Below are positions 17,491-24,975 of a stretch of DNA of 24,975 bases, one piece after another (the first letter of the stretch is position 1; each line of letters opens with the position of its first letter). The notes below the pieces were generated by a model. The model saw only the letters and a program-made list of their open reading frames with translations. It was not told the DNA's origin and ran no database searches. The stretch covers positions 3,925-28,899 of the forward strand of contig AVPN01001060.1 in assembly GCA_000695325.1 (NCBI GenBank), written 5' to 3'. This DNA comes from Pleurobrachia bachei (Eukaryota; Ctenophora; Tentaculata; Cydippida; Pleurobrachiidae). The position numbers and the translations under genes are program-made.

Positions 17491-18280
17491 ATTGCTATAA
17501 ATAGGAGGGTTTTCAATTATTATTTGGTTTTCTCTAGATCCCCCATCCCCAATATAAACACTTTCTAATAAAAACAAGAGTTTTTAGTTAGACAAAGAAA
17601 TAAAGCAGGTTATAATAACTTCCATATCACATAAATCGTTTTGTTATATATTTAACCTGGCGGATCAACCTACAGCACAGGCGGACCATGATTTACTAGC
17701 ACACCTGTTATTATCAGTGAATGGTGATTTATTAGAATCAATAAATTTCCTCGATAATCAATTAAGGTGTGCTAGTAAATCAGGGTCCGCTTAACAATTA
17801 AATTCGTTTCCCCCGAGCATCCCGGTAAATTGGGGTCCGACTTTATTAATAAATGAATCCCTTTACTACTTATATCAGCAGTCAACATAAAAACAAAAAG
17901 CAGCTTAGGACTCCGGTAGTAGTACTCAGCACTAAAGGAAACCACAATCAACAAGAATAAATGCATTATGTTTCATAATGCTATGTTTCCCCGCCAACCT
18001 TTCATTTCTAACATGAAGGCGGGACAGACATTTCGGATTATATATATCACTCAAACAGTATAGAACAAATCCTTGTGTTTTAGTAGTGCACTAAATTACG
18101 CGCCGCATTGCGGAATTGCACGCCACACATTTCCTGAAAACGTGTCATTGAAGTGGTTTATGAAGGAGCAGGTTGTTGTGTGCACGGCCTAGTTCCTACA
18201 TGTTGCCCCTCGCAACCTGAAACGGGACAAGAGAGAGTGCTACACATAGTCACTATATCCCTTTAGATTTCTAAACCCCT
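17491..18280. other. Third copy of the Nop6-like 5' flank, no gene
   Basis: Repeats the foldback elements described for 12667-13271, then the 121-bp tail seen at 17088-17208. Confidence 0.7.
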
Positions 18281-18330
18281 ATGCCTTTTTGCAAAAGGCA
18301 TCCGGGTGAAGGCCTTCGGCCTTCACCCGG
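18281..18330. repeat. Two back-to-back perfect hairpins
   Basis: Hairpin 1: ATGCCTTTT, loop TGC, AAAAGGCAT (18281-18301). Hairpin 2 starts at the next base: CCGGGTGAAGGCC, loop TTC, GGCCTTCACCCGG (18302-18330). The 1084-bp tandem unit ends at the loop of hairpin 1. Hairpin 2 resembles an intrinsic terminator in shape, but there is no bacterial context. Confidence 0.85.
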
Positions 18331-18575
18331 GCGGGGAAAAAATAGCCCCCTTTCTGGTTTTGTGAAACATTGTATTGCAGGGTTCAACCCCTATCATGAG
18401 AGATTCGGTTGAGGTAAGGAAGATCATGCCGATGTTTTCTTCAACAAAATCAGAGAGGGCTATTTTGGTTGTGGTTTCCACACTTAAAAACAACAATAAT
18501 TCTGATACAGATAAGAGAGGGAAAATGTTTTTGTTAACCAAGAAAGTATCCTTCTTATTATGATTATGCATTTAG
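18331..18575. other. Unassigned sequence with overlapping open frames
   Basis: Open frames exist on both strands (to about 80 codons), but neither shows a recognisable domain, a good splice context or a second copy for comparison. Confidence 0.3.
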
Positions 18576-18576
18576 T

Positions 18577-18632
18577 GGAGAGAGAGAGGGGGAGAGAGAG
18601 AAAGAGAGAGAGAGAGATAGAGCGAGCGAGCG

Positions 18633-18693
<61 letters not shown>

Positions 18694-18731
18694 TAGAGCG
18701 AGCGAGCGAGAGAGAGAGAGAGAGAGAGACA
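18577..18731. repeat. (GA)n / (GAGC)n simple repeat
   Basis: About 155 bp of GAGAGA with AAAG and GATAGAGCGAGCGAGC interruptions; the block agatagagcgagcgagcgag occurs twice, at about 18614 and 18691, showing that the array itself is duplicated. It lies 19 bp past the zinc-finger gene stop, so probably in its 3' UTR. Confidence 0.9.
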
Positions 18732-18749
18732 TGTGTGTTCCTCTATGGG

Positions 18750-20746
18750 TCAATGAGCCTCGTTGGTGTGTTGTTGTAGAAGGTGACGATGTGTAAACTC
18801 CTTTCTACAGATCTCACAGAATATCCTCTGAACAGGTAGCCGCTCAAAATACTCAAAACAGTACGCACACGAGTACGTTAGACCCCCAACGAAGCGAAGT
18901 GTATGATCACACACTTGGTTAACTCCATCGGGAGCTCTTGCCCTGGTCTTGCCTGGCGAGGAGAAGGGAAGGGAGACTGGAGGTGGGGCTCTAACCCTGG
19001 AATCTGTTATAGAGCGGGTGTTGCCTGGAGAGAATGGGAGGGAGTTGGGCACTTCGTTACGCAGGCAAGGAAGGGAAACTGGAACTGGGAGTGGTGGAGG
19101 AGGGGGAGGTTGTGTGACTAGTGGAGGTATCTCTCTATCTCGAGATCTCTCTAGAGATTGTGGAGGTATGTCACGGGATGAAGACGATGTACAGGGTATG
19201 GGCTGTGTCCCTGAGAAGCGGAGATTAGCTAAAGAGAACTGTAAAGCAGGGTTAATTCTTCTAACACTCCGTTGGTCCAATCCGCCGGAGACTCTAGGTT
19301 TTATCTCCTCTTCCTCAATCTTTGGTTCACTCGCTGGTGGTTGGGTGATGGGTTCCTCAAGTTTCGAACAGACGATCTGAGATGGTGAGAGTGAGTTGTT
19401 GATGTCATGTCTAGCAAAACCGGTTTTGATCAATTTCTGTGGTCTGTATTCTCTCTGACTGTTCTGGCGCGCGATCCCTATTGTATGGCGGTCACCGCGC
19501 GTTACGTCTAGTCGGCAGTGGAATGACCCAAAAGTGTGACCGTTACCCGAATTGGCACGACTGTTTGGTAAACTGACACTGTACGGGTCACGACATATAT
19601 TTGAAACTCATACCTGGCTTTTACTGTTTAGTTCATGATGTACCATGTTTTTAACCTTGTCACTCTCACTCGTCTTGCTATAACAAAACACATTTTAAAG
19701 GAAGTAGGATCATAATGATCCTACGATCTTTCTGCAGAAGTTTCATTACGTGGTAAATAACAGGCAAAAAAGAGTTCTACCCCGTCATATTTGTCTTCCG
19801 AATAAAACATTGTGGTCTATGGTGTCTAGGACACAGCCCGCTAACAATGAACCTTCATTTTACTTACAGTTTACATTTGGCACGGTATTTAGCGTTCCTG
19901 ATATGTTTCCCAATCATTTTCCTGATGATAGAATCTACTTCATCGGTTCGTTTTAACTCCGGCAGAGACTGATAGACCTGGAAGAAAGAGTCGTTATTTC
20001 ATTGGATATAAAGAATTATTATGATGAATAGAGTCTTTGGGTACATGAAACTTCATCTTAAAACAACAAATAAGTAACAAATAAACAAACAAACCAACGG
20101 GGGCCCAAACAAACAAGTAATAATACAAGACGCAAAGAAACAAAGAAGCAAGCAAACAAACAGACAACGCACCAAATATTGAACCCTGTTGCTTGTGTCG
20201 TCCCGCATTCCCGAGGGCTTCAGAGATATGCAGTATTCACGAATCTTGTCCTAGTAGGAAAAAAGAAAAAGGAAAAGTGAGAGATTTCAAATAGTGAGGA
20301 AATATATGTTAACCAGGAAGAATGTTGTTCTATAGAAGATTTTTCATGACCGTCTCCATATAAGGGGGAAAAGGGCGGGAAGTTGGAACTAGTATCCTCC
20401 CTAGTGTCCCCCTTAGTGGACCTACCTTCAATATTTTATAGTTAGGTGACCCTCTCACAAGATACTGCTGTGAGATGTAATCACTGAAAGTCACGTTAAT
20501 AGTGCTCATGTATTGTTGCACATCAAATCCCGTCATATCCCCAGTGGGAGAAGTGACTTCTATCTTGGGTCCACCACCATCAACTAGATCTGCAGGTACA
20601 CTGACGGGCATGCCCCTGACCCGTTTTAGTGGACTCAATGGGGTGAACATGGCGGGGCGTTTTCCGTTAGGAGGGGGAGGTGGTTCATCACTTCCTGAGT
20701 CTTGGGTTCCATTTCTCTGATGATGAGCAGGAGGGTTTTCAGCCAT
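18750..20746 (-). CDS. C2H2 zinc-finger protein with novel N-terminal region, four exons
   Basis: Exons: 20746-20426, 20250-20173, 19977-19868, 19578-18750; phases 0, 0, 2 close to 445 residues ending TGA. The last exon is open throughout but has no in-frame Met, so it must be spliced; joining exon 3 (CT before gtaagt) to exon 4 (gtacag acceptor) keeps frame. N-terminus: MAENPPAHHQ, a PPPPPNGKRP stretch, then about 90 residues of predicted helix (REYCISLKPSGM, IIRKMIGKHIRNAKYR) that I do not recognise. The middle is Pro/Ser-rich and disordered. The C-terminus has YSCAYC, then one C2H2 finger, CEICRKEF...HLLQQHTNEAH (C-x2-C-x12-H-x4-H). Likely nuclear. If exon 3 is not spliced, the frame ends at TAA after KCKL. 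Confidence 0.65.
20090..20165. repeat. AAAC-rich low-complexity tract in intron 2
   Basis: Runs of aaacaaac and aagcaagc interrupted by a GGGGGCCC island; repeated at 21396-21471 in the duplicate. Confidence 0.7.
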
Positions 20747-20755
20747 CGTGTCTCA

Positions 20756-20763
20756 TGACGTCA
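20756..20763 (-). promoter_or_regulatory. Full CRE/ATF site TGACGTCA
   Basis: A perfect palindromic CREB/ATF site 10 bp upstream of the zinc-finger gene ATG, followed by CAGCTG. In the duplicate promoter the same position reads TGACGTTA (22062-22069), a broken site. Confidence 0.5.
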
Positions 20764-20970
20764 GCTGATCTCTAAAACTGGGGAGGAATAAGATGGAGAG
20801 ATATAAATAGTTGGGGGAAGGGGTGATTTAGAAAATTGAGAGAGAGAGAAATAGTTGGGGGATTTAGAGAATTGGGAGAGTAAAACAATTGGGGGGGGGG
20901 ATTTAGAGAACTGGGAGAGGAATAGTTGGGGCGGAGGGGCGGGTGCTTTAGCGAATTAAGAAATTTGGAT

Positions 20971-22276
20971 CTCACTCGTCTTGCTATAACAAAACACATT
21001 TTAAAGGAAGTAGGATCATAATGATCCTACGATCTTTCTGCAGAAGTTTCATTACGTGGTAAATAACAGGCAAAAAAGAGTTCTACCCCGTCATATTTGT
21101 CTTCCGAATAAAACATTGTGGTCTATGGTGTCTAGGACACAGCCCGCTAACAATGAACCTTCATTTTACTTACAGTTTACATTTGGCACGGTATTTAGCG
21201 TTCCTGATCTGTTTCCCAATCATTTTCCTGATGATAGAATCTACTTCATCGGTTCGTTTTAACTCCGGCAGAGACTGATAGACCTGGAAGAAAGAGTCGT
21301 TATTTCATTGGATATAAAGAATTATTATGATGAATAGAGTCTTTGGGTACATGAAACTTCATCTTAAAACAACAAATAAGTAACAAATAAACAAACAAAC
21401 CAACGGGGGCCCAAACAAACAAGTAATAATACAAGACGCAAAGAAACAAAGAAGCAAGCAAACAAACAGACAACGCACCAAATATTGAACCCTGTTGCTT
21501 GTGTCGTCCCGCATTCCCGAGGGCTTCAGAGATATGCAGTATTCACGAATCTTGTCCTAGTAGGAAAAAAGAAAAAGGAAAAGTGAGAGATTTCAAATAG
21601 TGAGGAAATATATGTTAACCAGGAAGAATGTTGTTCTATAGAAGATTTTTCATGACCGTCTCCATATAAGGGGGAAAAGGGCGGGAAGTTGGAACTAGTA
21701 TCCTCCCTAGTGTCCCCCTTAGTGGACCTACCTTCAATATTTTATAGTTAGGTGACCCTCTCACAAGATACTGCTGTGAGATGTAATCACTGACAGTAAC
21801 ATTAATTGTGCTCATGTACTGTTGCACATCAAATCCCGTCATATCCCCCGTGGGAGAAGTGACTTCTATCTTGGGTCCACCACCATCAACTAGATCTGCA
21901 GGTACACTGACGGGCATGCCCCTGACCCGTTTTAGTGGACTCAATGGGGTGAACATGGCGGGGCGTTTTCCGTTAGGAGGAGGAGGTGGTTCATCACTTC
22001 CTGAGTCTTGGGTTCCATTTCTCTGATGATGAGCAGGAGGGTTTTCAGCCATCGTGTCTCATGACGTTAGCTGATCTCTAAAACTGGGGAGGAATAAGAT
22101 GGAGAGATATAAATAGTTGGGGGAAGGGGTGATTTAGAAAATTGAGAGAGAGAGAAATAGTTGGGGGATTTAGAGAATTGGGAGAGTAAAACAATTGGGG
22201 GGGGGGATTTAGAGAACTGGGAGAGGAATAGTTGGGGCGGAGGGGCGGGTGATTTAGAGAATTAAGAAATTTGGAT
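20971..22276 (+). repeat. 1306-bp tandem duplication, copy 2
   Basis: Second copy, offset exactly 1306 bp. Its right end continues into unique sequence (agggatacaaagg), so this is the copy in the ancestral promoter context, while copy 1 is the one in the ancestral exon 4 context. Confidence 0.92.
21174..22052 (-). pseudogene. Duplicate exons 1-3 of the zinc-finger gene
   Basis: Exons 22052-21732, 21556-21479, 21283-21174 with intact splice sites and start. One residue differs (NVTVSDY against NVTFSDY), beside several silent changes. No exon 4 of its own: the transcript must skip copy 1 to reach 19578, or end at the TAA just past exon 3, giving a 170-residue protein without the finger. Confidence 0.75.
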
Positions 22277-22574
22277 AGGGATACAAAGGTACAGTGGGAA
22301 AAAATGGGGTTGACGGAAGATCTATAAAGTAAGACAAATCTGAATCATAAAACAAAGTTATTGTTCTAAAATGAATAACTTACTTTTTACCGCCGTGCAA
22401 CACTAAAACTCATAAAAAAAACTCTCATAACATATTGTCAACCATGAACCGACCCAATCAGGAAATACTGGTCTCTGATTGGCTTATAACCAGTCACGTG
22501 ACCTAAGTCCTAACTAAGGAGTTATGATTGGTTGTTTACTTGTTTCGGTCGGTTCCTGTTGTCAACCCTCCCAC
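22277..22574. other. Spacer between SUCLG2 and the zinc-finger gene
   Basis: No exon seen. It contains the MITE at 22444-22558; the rest is AT-rich and would hold the SUCLG2 3' UTR and the distal promoter of the next gene. Confidence 0.5.
22444..22558. mobile_element. 115-bp MITE with 9-bp target duplication
   Basis: Starts ATGAACCGACC, ends TCGGTCGGTTCCTG, and is flanked by a perfect 9-bp direct repeat TTGTCAACC (22435-22443 and 22559-22567). A 9-bp duplication suggests a Mutator-like (MULE) parent. It keeps ATTGG boxes on both sides of TCACGTGA, as in the copy at 1280-1392, and begins 17 bp past the SUCLG2 stop. Confidence 0.75.
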
Positions 22575-23828
22575 TCACATAACACATTTAACCACGGCCT
22601 CCGCTGCATCATTCAGCTGATCTATTGCCTGAATCTGAAGACCGGAGGAGGCGAGGAGATCTCTGGCTGCATCCATATTGCTTCCCTTCAGCCGCACCAC
22701 CAGGGGCAACTCTAGGGATGTCTTCTGGCAAGCACTAATGATCCCACTGGCAATCACTTTACAATCAACAATCCCCCCGAATATATTCACAAAGATCGCC
22801 TTCACAGCAGGGTCCCGGGTGAGGATATTAAATGCCTTCTCGACCTGCGCCTCCTGTACTTTACCCCCCACATCCAGGAAATTAGCCGGACTACCCCCGT
22901 GGAGCTGGATAATATCCATGGTGGCCATTGCGAGCCCCGCACCATTTACCAGGCACGCTATATTCCCATCCATGGCAATGTAGTTTAGGTCACTCTCCGC
23001 GGCCTCCAGCTCCCTAGGATCACTTTCACTCGTGTCCTCCATTCCGAAGATCTCCTTTTGTCGGAACTGGGAATTGTCGTCAAAGTTTATCTTCGCATCA
23101 AAACACACGACCTCATTGTTGTCAGTCAGGCCGAATGGGTTAACCTCAACTTGAGTGGCATCAACACCCAGGAAGAGCTCGTACAACTTTTTAATTTCAC
23201 CCGCAGCCTGAGCCACCGCATCACCTTCGAATTCCAACTTCCTGGCCAGGTCCAGTGCGGCTTCATCGGAGATACCATCGAATATATCAACTGGAATCTT
23301 GTGGACCCTCTCGGGTGTCCTCTCCGCAACTTCCTCGATATCTACACCACCATCCGGACTGGCGATAATCACTGGACCTCCGTATCCTCGGTCCAGGACA
23401 ATTGCCAGGTATGTCTCCTTGACAATATTCAGTGCCTTGGCAACCATTACATTCCGTACAGGGCTACCCTCGGGTTTGGTTTGTTTTGTCACCAGGTTAT
23501 ACCCAATCATCTGGGAGGTGAGATCCCCAATTTCACTGGGGTTGGTTGATAACTTGACACCCCCTTTGAGACCAGAACTAAATGTCCCCTTACCACGCCC
23601 ACCGGCTAGGATCTGTGCCTTGAGAACTATCTCATCGGCACCCCTCTCGGTGAGCATTACCTTGGCCTGTTCGCTGGCCTCTTCCCCAGAGGACGCCATT
23701 AGGAAGGGTTGGATTGTTACCCCGTACTTATCCATTAGACCCTTGCTTTGGTACTCCTGGAGATTGAGGGAGCGGACCTGGGAGAGCACCGGTCGGATGA
23801 GGTTCCTAGTTCTCAGGAGACTGGCCAT
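22575..23828 (-). CDS. SUCLG2: Succinyl-CoA ligase beta subunit, GTP-type, mitochondrial; intronless
   Basis: 417 residues against about 430 in human. With the alpha subunit it converts succinyl-CoA to succinate in the citric acid cycle matrix step, making GTP. Residues 1-21 (MASLLRTRNLIRPVLSQVRS) are basic and hydroxylated without acids, a mitochondrial targeting peptide; the mature enzyme opens NLQEYQSKGLMDKYGV. ATP-grasp features: AGGRGKG at 75-81, EVNPFG at 228-233 and FDAKINFDDN at 243-252 (metal ligands), GNIACLVNGAGLAMATMD at 288-305, and NIFGGIVDC at 348-356 in the ligase domain. FRQKEIFGMED and GGKVQEAQV are closer to SUCLG2 than to the ATP-type SUCLA2. No introns, which is unusual for an animal gene. 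Confidence 0.95.
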   Translation of the reverse strand: MASLLRTRNLIRPVLSQVRSLNLQEYQSKGLMDKYGVTIQPFLMASSGEEASEQAKVMLTERGADEIVLKAQILAGGRGKGTFSSGLKGGVKLSTNPSEIGDLTSQMIGYNLVTKQTKPEGSPVRNVMVAKALNIVKETYLAIVLDRGYGGPVIIASPDGGVDIEEVAERTPERVHKIPVDIFDGISDEAALDLARKLEFEGDAVAQAAGEIKKLYELFLGVDATQVEVNPFGLTDNNEVVCFDAKINFDDNSQFRQKEIFGMEDTSESDPRELEAAESDLNYIAMDGNIACLVNGAGLAMATMDIIQLHGGSPANFLDVGGKVQEAQVEKAFNILTRDPAVKAIFVNIFGGIVDCKVIASGIISACQKTSLELPLVVRLKGSNMDAARDLLASSGLQIQAIDQLNDAAEAVVKCVM

Positions 23829-24146
23829 GGTTCTACCTAGATATGGAGAGGGGAGTTTGTTTGTTTGTTGTGTCTTAGGAACCTGGGATCACAGGATAGG
23901 GGATCGTGTTAGGAAGGTCATTGGATTAAATATATTCAGGCAGTACAGTCCGTCATACACATTTTTATATGGAATAAAGGGTTAAATATCATAACAATTG
24001 ACAATTCAATACACATCAGCAAGACTAAATAACTTTTGATCATATAATCATTATTATCATATTATTGTATCAAGTCATAACGGTTTAAAATAATGGTACC
24101 GATGATTCGGCAGAATTTAAAGGGCTACTAAAGTTGACACGTCGTA
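23829..24146. other. Intergenic SUCLG2 5' / LIN37 3' region
   Basis: AT-rich, no open frame of interest. It must contain the SUCLG2 promoter and 5' UTR; no clear core promoter element stands out. Confidence 0.4.
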
Positions 24147-24731
24147 TCAATCCATGGGAGGCTGATAAAGACTTTTAATAAAGTTCACACACTCAGGATG
24201 TGAATTATAGTTCTCCTCAAAGGCCCTCTCCCACTGTCCCCTAATTGATTTCCACCTCTTGATATTGGCCTGCCGTAGTATATCAATATCTACTGGTATC
24301 CGGGGCACTAAACTACCACCCTTACACACGGGGACTGTGGGTTGTTCTGGGTAGGGTGTAGCATCCGTGTCGTCATAACAACAAACAACTAAACTGTCAT
24401 CTTCCTCCTCGTCTACTGCAGGTTGTGGTGGGGGTGGTGGTCGTGTTGGTTCATTCCTCATCCATTCTCGACCCACCGAGTACAGGGAAAACGTGGCATC
24501 GACGTGGCTGAGATTTATCGATCGGTCATAAAGTCGCATGATGCTAGAGCTTTCTAGAGTACCATGTAAGTTTCCTCTTGAGGTGTCTTTTTTCCTTCTT
24601 TTAGGACTAAAGACTTGTTGGGGGACGACAAATTCATTTTCTATGTTTTCAAGATCCTTCACGGGTACATCTAAGGAGCTGTTCGATGCCAATATCAGGT
24701 CAAACTGTTCCCTCGCCTCGCAAATATTCAT
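24147..24731 (-). CDS. LIN37: LIN37, MuvB core subunit (DREAM complex), single exon
   Basis: 194 residues from the ATG at 24731. MuvB (LIN9, LIN37, LIN52, LIN54, RBBP4) represses cell-cycle genes with E2F/RB proteins and activates them with MYB. Two LIN37 hallmarks are visible: about residues 64-92, IMRLYDRSINLS...LYSVGREWMRN, matching human VIKLFDRSVDLA...LYPICRAWMRN; and the C-terminal helix IKRWKSIRGQWERA...FIKSLY, matching MQRWKRIRQRWKEA...ILREMY. Between them is a Pro-rich, acidic linker (PPPPPQPAVDEEEDD). The N-terminus (AREQFDLILASN) also resembles the human ARNQLDAVLQ helix. Shorter than human (246) through the linkers. Confidence 0.9.
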   Translation of the reverse strand: MNICEAREQFDLILASNSSLDVPVKDLENIENEFVVPQQVFSPKRRKKDTSRGNLHGTLESSSIMRLYDRSINLSHVDATFSLYSVGREWMRNEPTRPPPPPQPAVDEEEDDSLVVCCYDDTDATPYPEQPTVPVCKGGSLVPRIPVDIDILRQANIKRWKSIRGQWERAFEENYNSHPECVNFIKSLYQPPMD

Positions 24732-24874
24732 CCTAAAGCATGGAATAGGTGGTTGCTATAATCTGGCTACGTCAAAAATTGGTAAATGCTGCTGGGGGAT
24801 AGGGCAATGCTTTTCAATAGTCCCTCTCCGAAAGGCGAAACCAATTACCAGGGATGTTTGGATAGTGAACCATA

Positions 24875-24975
24875 ATTAAGTTCAAGAGCCGCCAAGAGCA
24901 CCCAAGAGCGGACCCCATCCAAGAAAGACCAAAATCAAGAGCGCACCACAATCAAGAGAGACCAAAATCAAGAGC
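24875..24975 (+). repeat. Degenerate short tandem repeat at the right edge
   Basis: Successive variants of aagaccaaaatcaagagc and ccaagagcgcacc of roughly 18-30 bp, running off the window. Confidence 0.6.

Larger units (their letters stand above)
17209..18292 (+). repeat. Tandem copy, unit 3 (1084 bp, identical to 16125-17208)
   Basis: Exact direct repeat as far as can be read, starting inside Nop6-like exon 2 (ttggaggtatcgg) and ending at the loop of the hairpin at 18281-18301. One base (C) is shared at the join. Confidence 0.9.
19665..20970 (+). repeat. 1306-bp tandem duplication, copy 1
   Basis: Carries exons 1-3 and promoter of the zinc-finger gene, joined at 20970/20971 to copy 2. Differences cluster near 20484-20560 and at the join. 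Confidence 0.92.

Noticed and set aside
18302-18330. GC-rich hairpin as a bacterial intrinsic terminator or integron attC site
   Set aside because: No T-tract follows and no bacterial genes are near; the flanking genes are spliced eukaryotic genes.
18484-18796. Long open frames through the GA repeat on both strands
   Set aside because: Simple repeat translation (Arg-Glu or Leu-Ser runs); no coding evidence.
19612-19665. Possible small exon ending at a ccag-gtatgag donor upstream of zinc-finger exon 4
   Set aside because: Its ATG frame does not match the phase needed by exon 4, whereas exon 3 (19868-19977) joins in phase.
22678-23985. Long plus-strand frames (up to 228 codons) opposite SUCLG2
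   Set aside because: Shadows of the strongly conserved SUCLG2 frame, without similarity of their own.

Overview
The window is a piece of a compact animal genome. Genes have short introns with GT-AG ends, and the products are animal or eukaryotic nuclear proteins: an HSPBP1/Fes1-type Hsp70 exchange factor, ARMC7, TANGO2, a Nop6-like RRM protein, mitochondrial SUCLG2 and the MuvB subunit LIN37. Genes nested in introns, intronless housekeeping genes, a single MATH-domain reading frame and many short foldback or MITE repeats would fit an early-branching invertebrate such as a sponge. That assignment is an inference; no rRNA or mitochondrial marker is present.

Layout. 1-2400: a MATH-like reading frame (-), then the last four exons of an HSPBP1/Fes1-like gene (+). 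2400-4040: dense short inverted-repeat elements (pogo-like, hAT-like, foldback). 3070-9400: a zigzag of inverted copies of one locus. Its segments, in order, are A1 - P - A1' - A2 - P - B1 - B2' - P - B3, where P is a perfect 34-bp palindrome lying in intron 3 of ARMC7. A carries ARMC7 exon 4; B carries exons 3 and 2. 9400-13347 (unit 1): intronless TANGO2 inside ARMC7 intron 1, ARMC7 exon 1, and a five-exon Nop6-like RRM gene (-) whose third intron holds an oppositely oriented two-exon single-pass membrane protein gene (+). 13348-17208 (unit 2): a second copy of that block, in which TANGO2 has lost its C-terminus and only exon 1 of ARMC7 remains. 17209-18292: a third, exact partial copy (1084 bp) ending in the loop of a perfect hairpin. 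18300-18740: two hairpins and a long GA/GAGC simple repeat. 18750-22276: a four-exon C2H2 zinc-finger gene (-) whose first three exons are tandemly duplicated (1306-bp unit). 22575-24731: intronless SUCLG2 and LIN37 (both -). The window ends in a short degenerate tandem repeat.

The main point of interest is the zigzag. Two of its three kinds of turn fall in long self-complementary sequence (P, and a 30-bp inverted-repeat arm), and the third is a foldback with a ~100-nt loop and 2 bp of microhomology. The arms are not perfect mirror copies: A1, A1' and A2 differ from each other, as do B1, B2' and B3. They therefore either aged after a real rearrangement or come from different haplotypes threaded together by the assembler. 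The 1084-bp tandem copy also ends at a hairpin. This suggests a common palindrome-centred process, biological or computational, which only raw long reads can separate. If real, a transcript through the locus would form several near-kilobase double-stranded RNA hairpins.

Multi-exon genes were assembled by hand from splice signals, phase and family similarity recalled from memory. No alignment was run.
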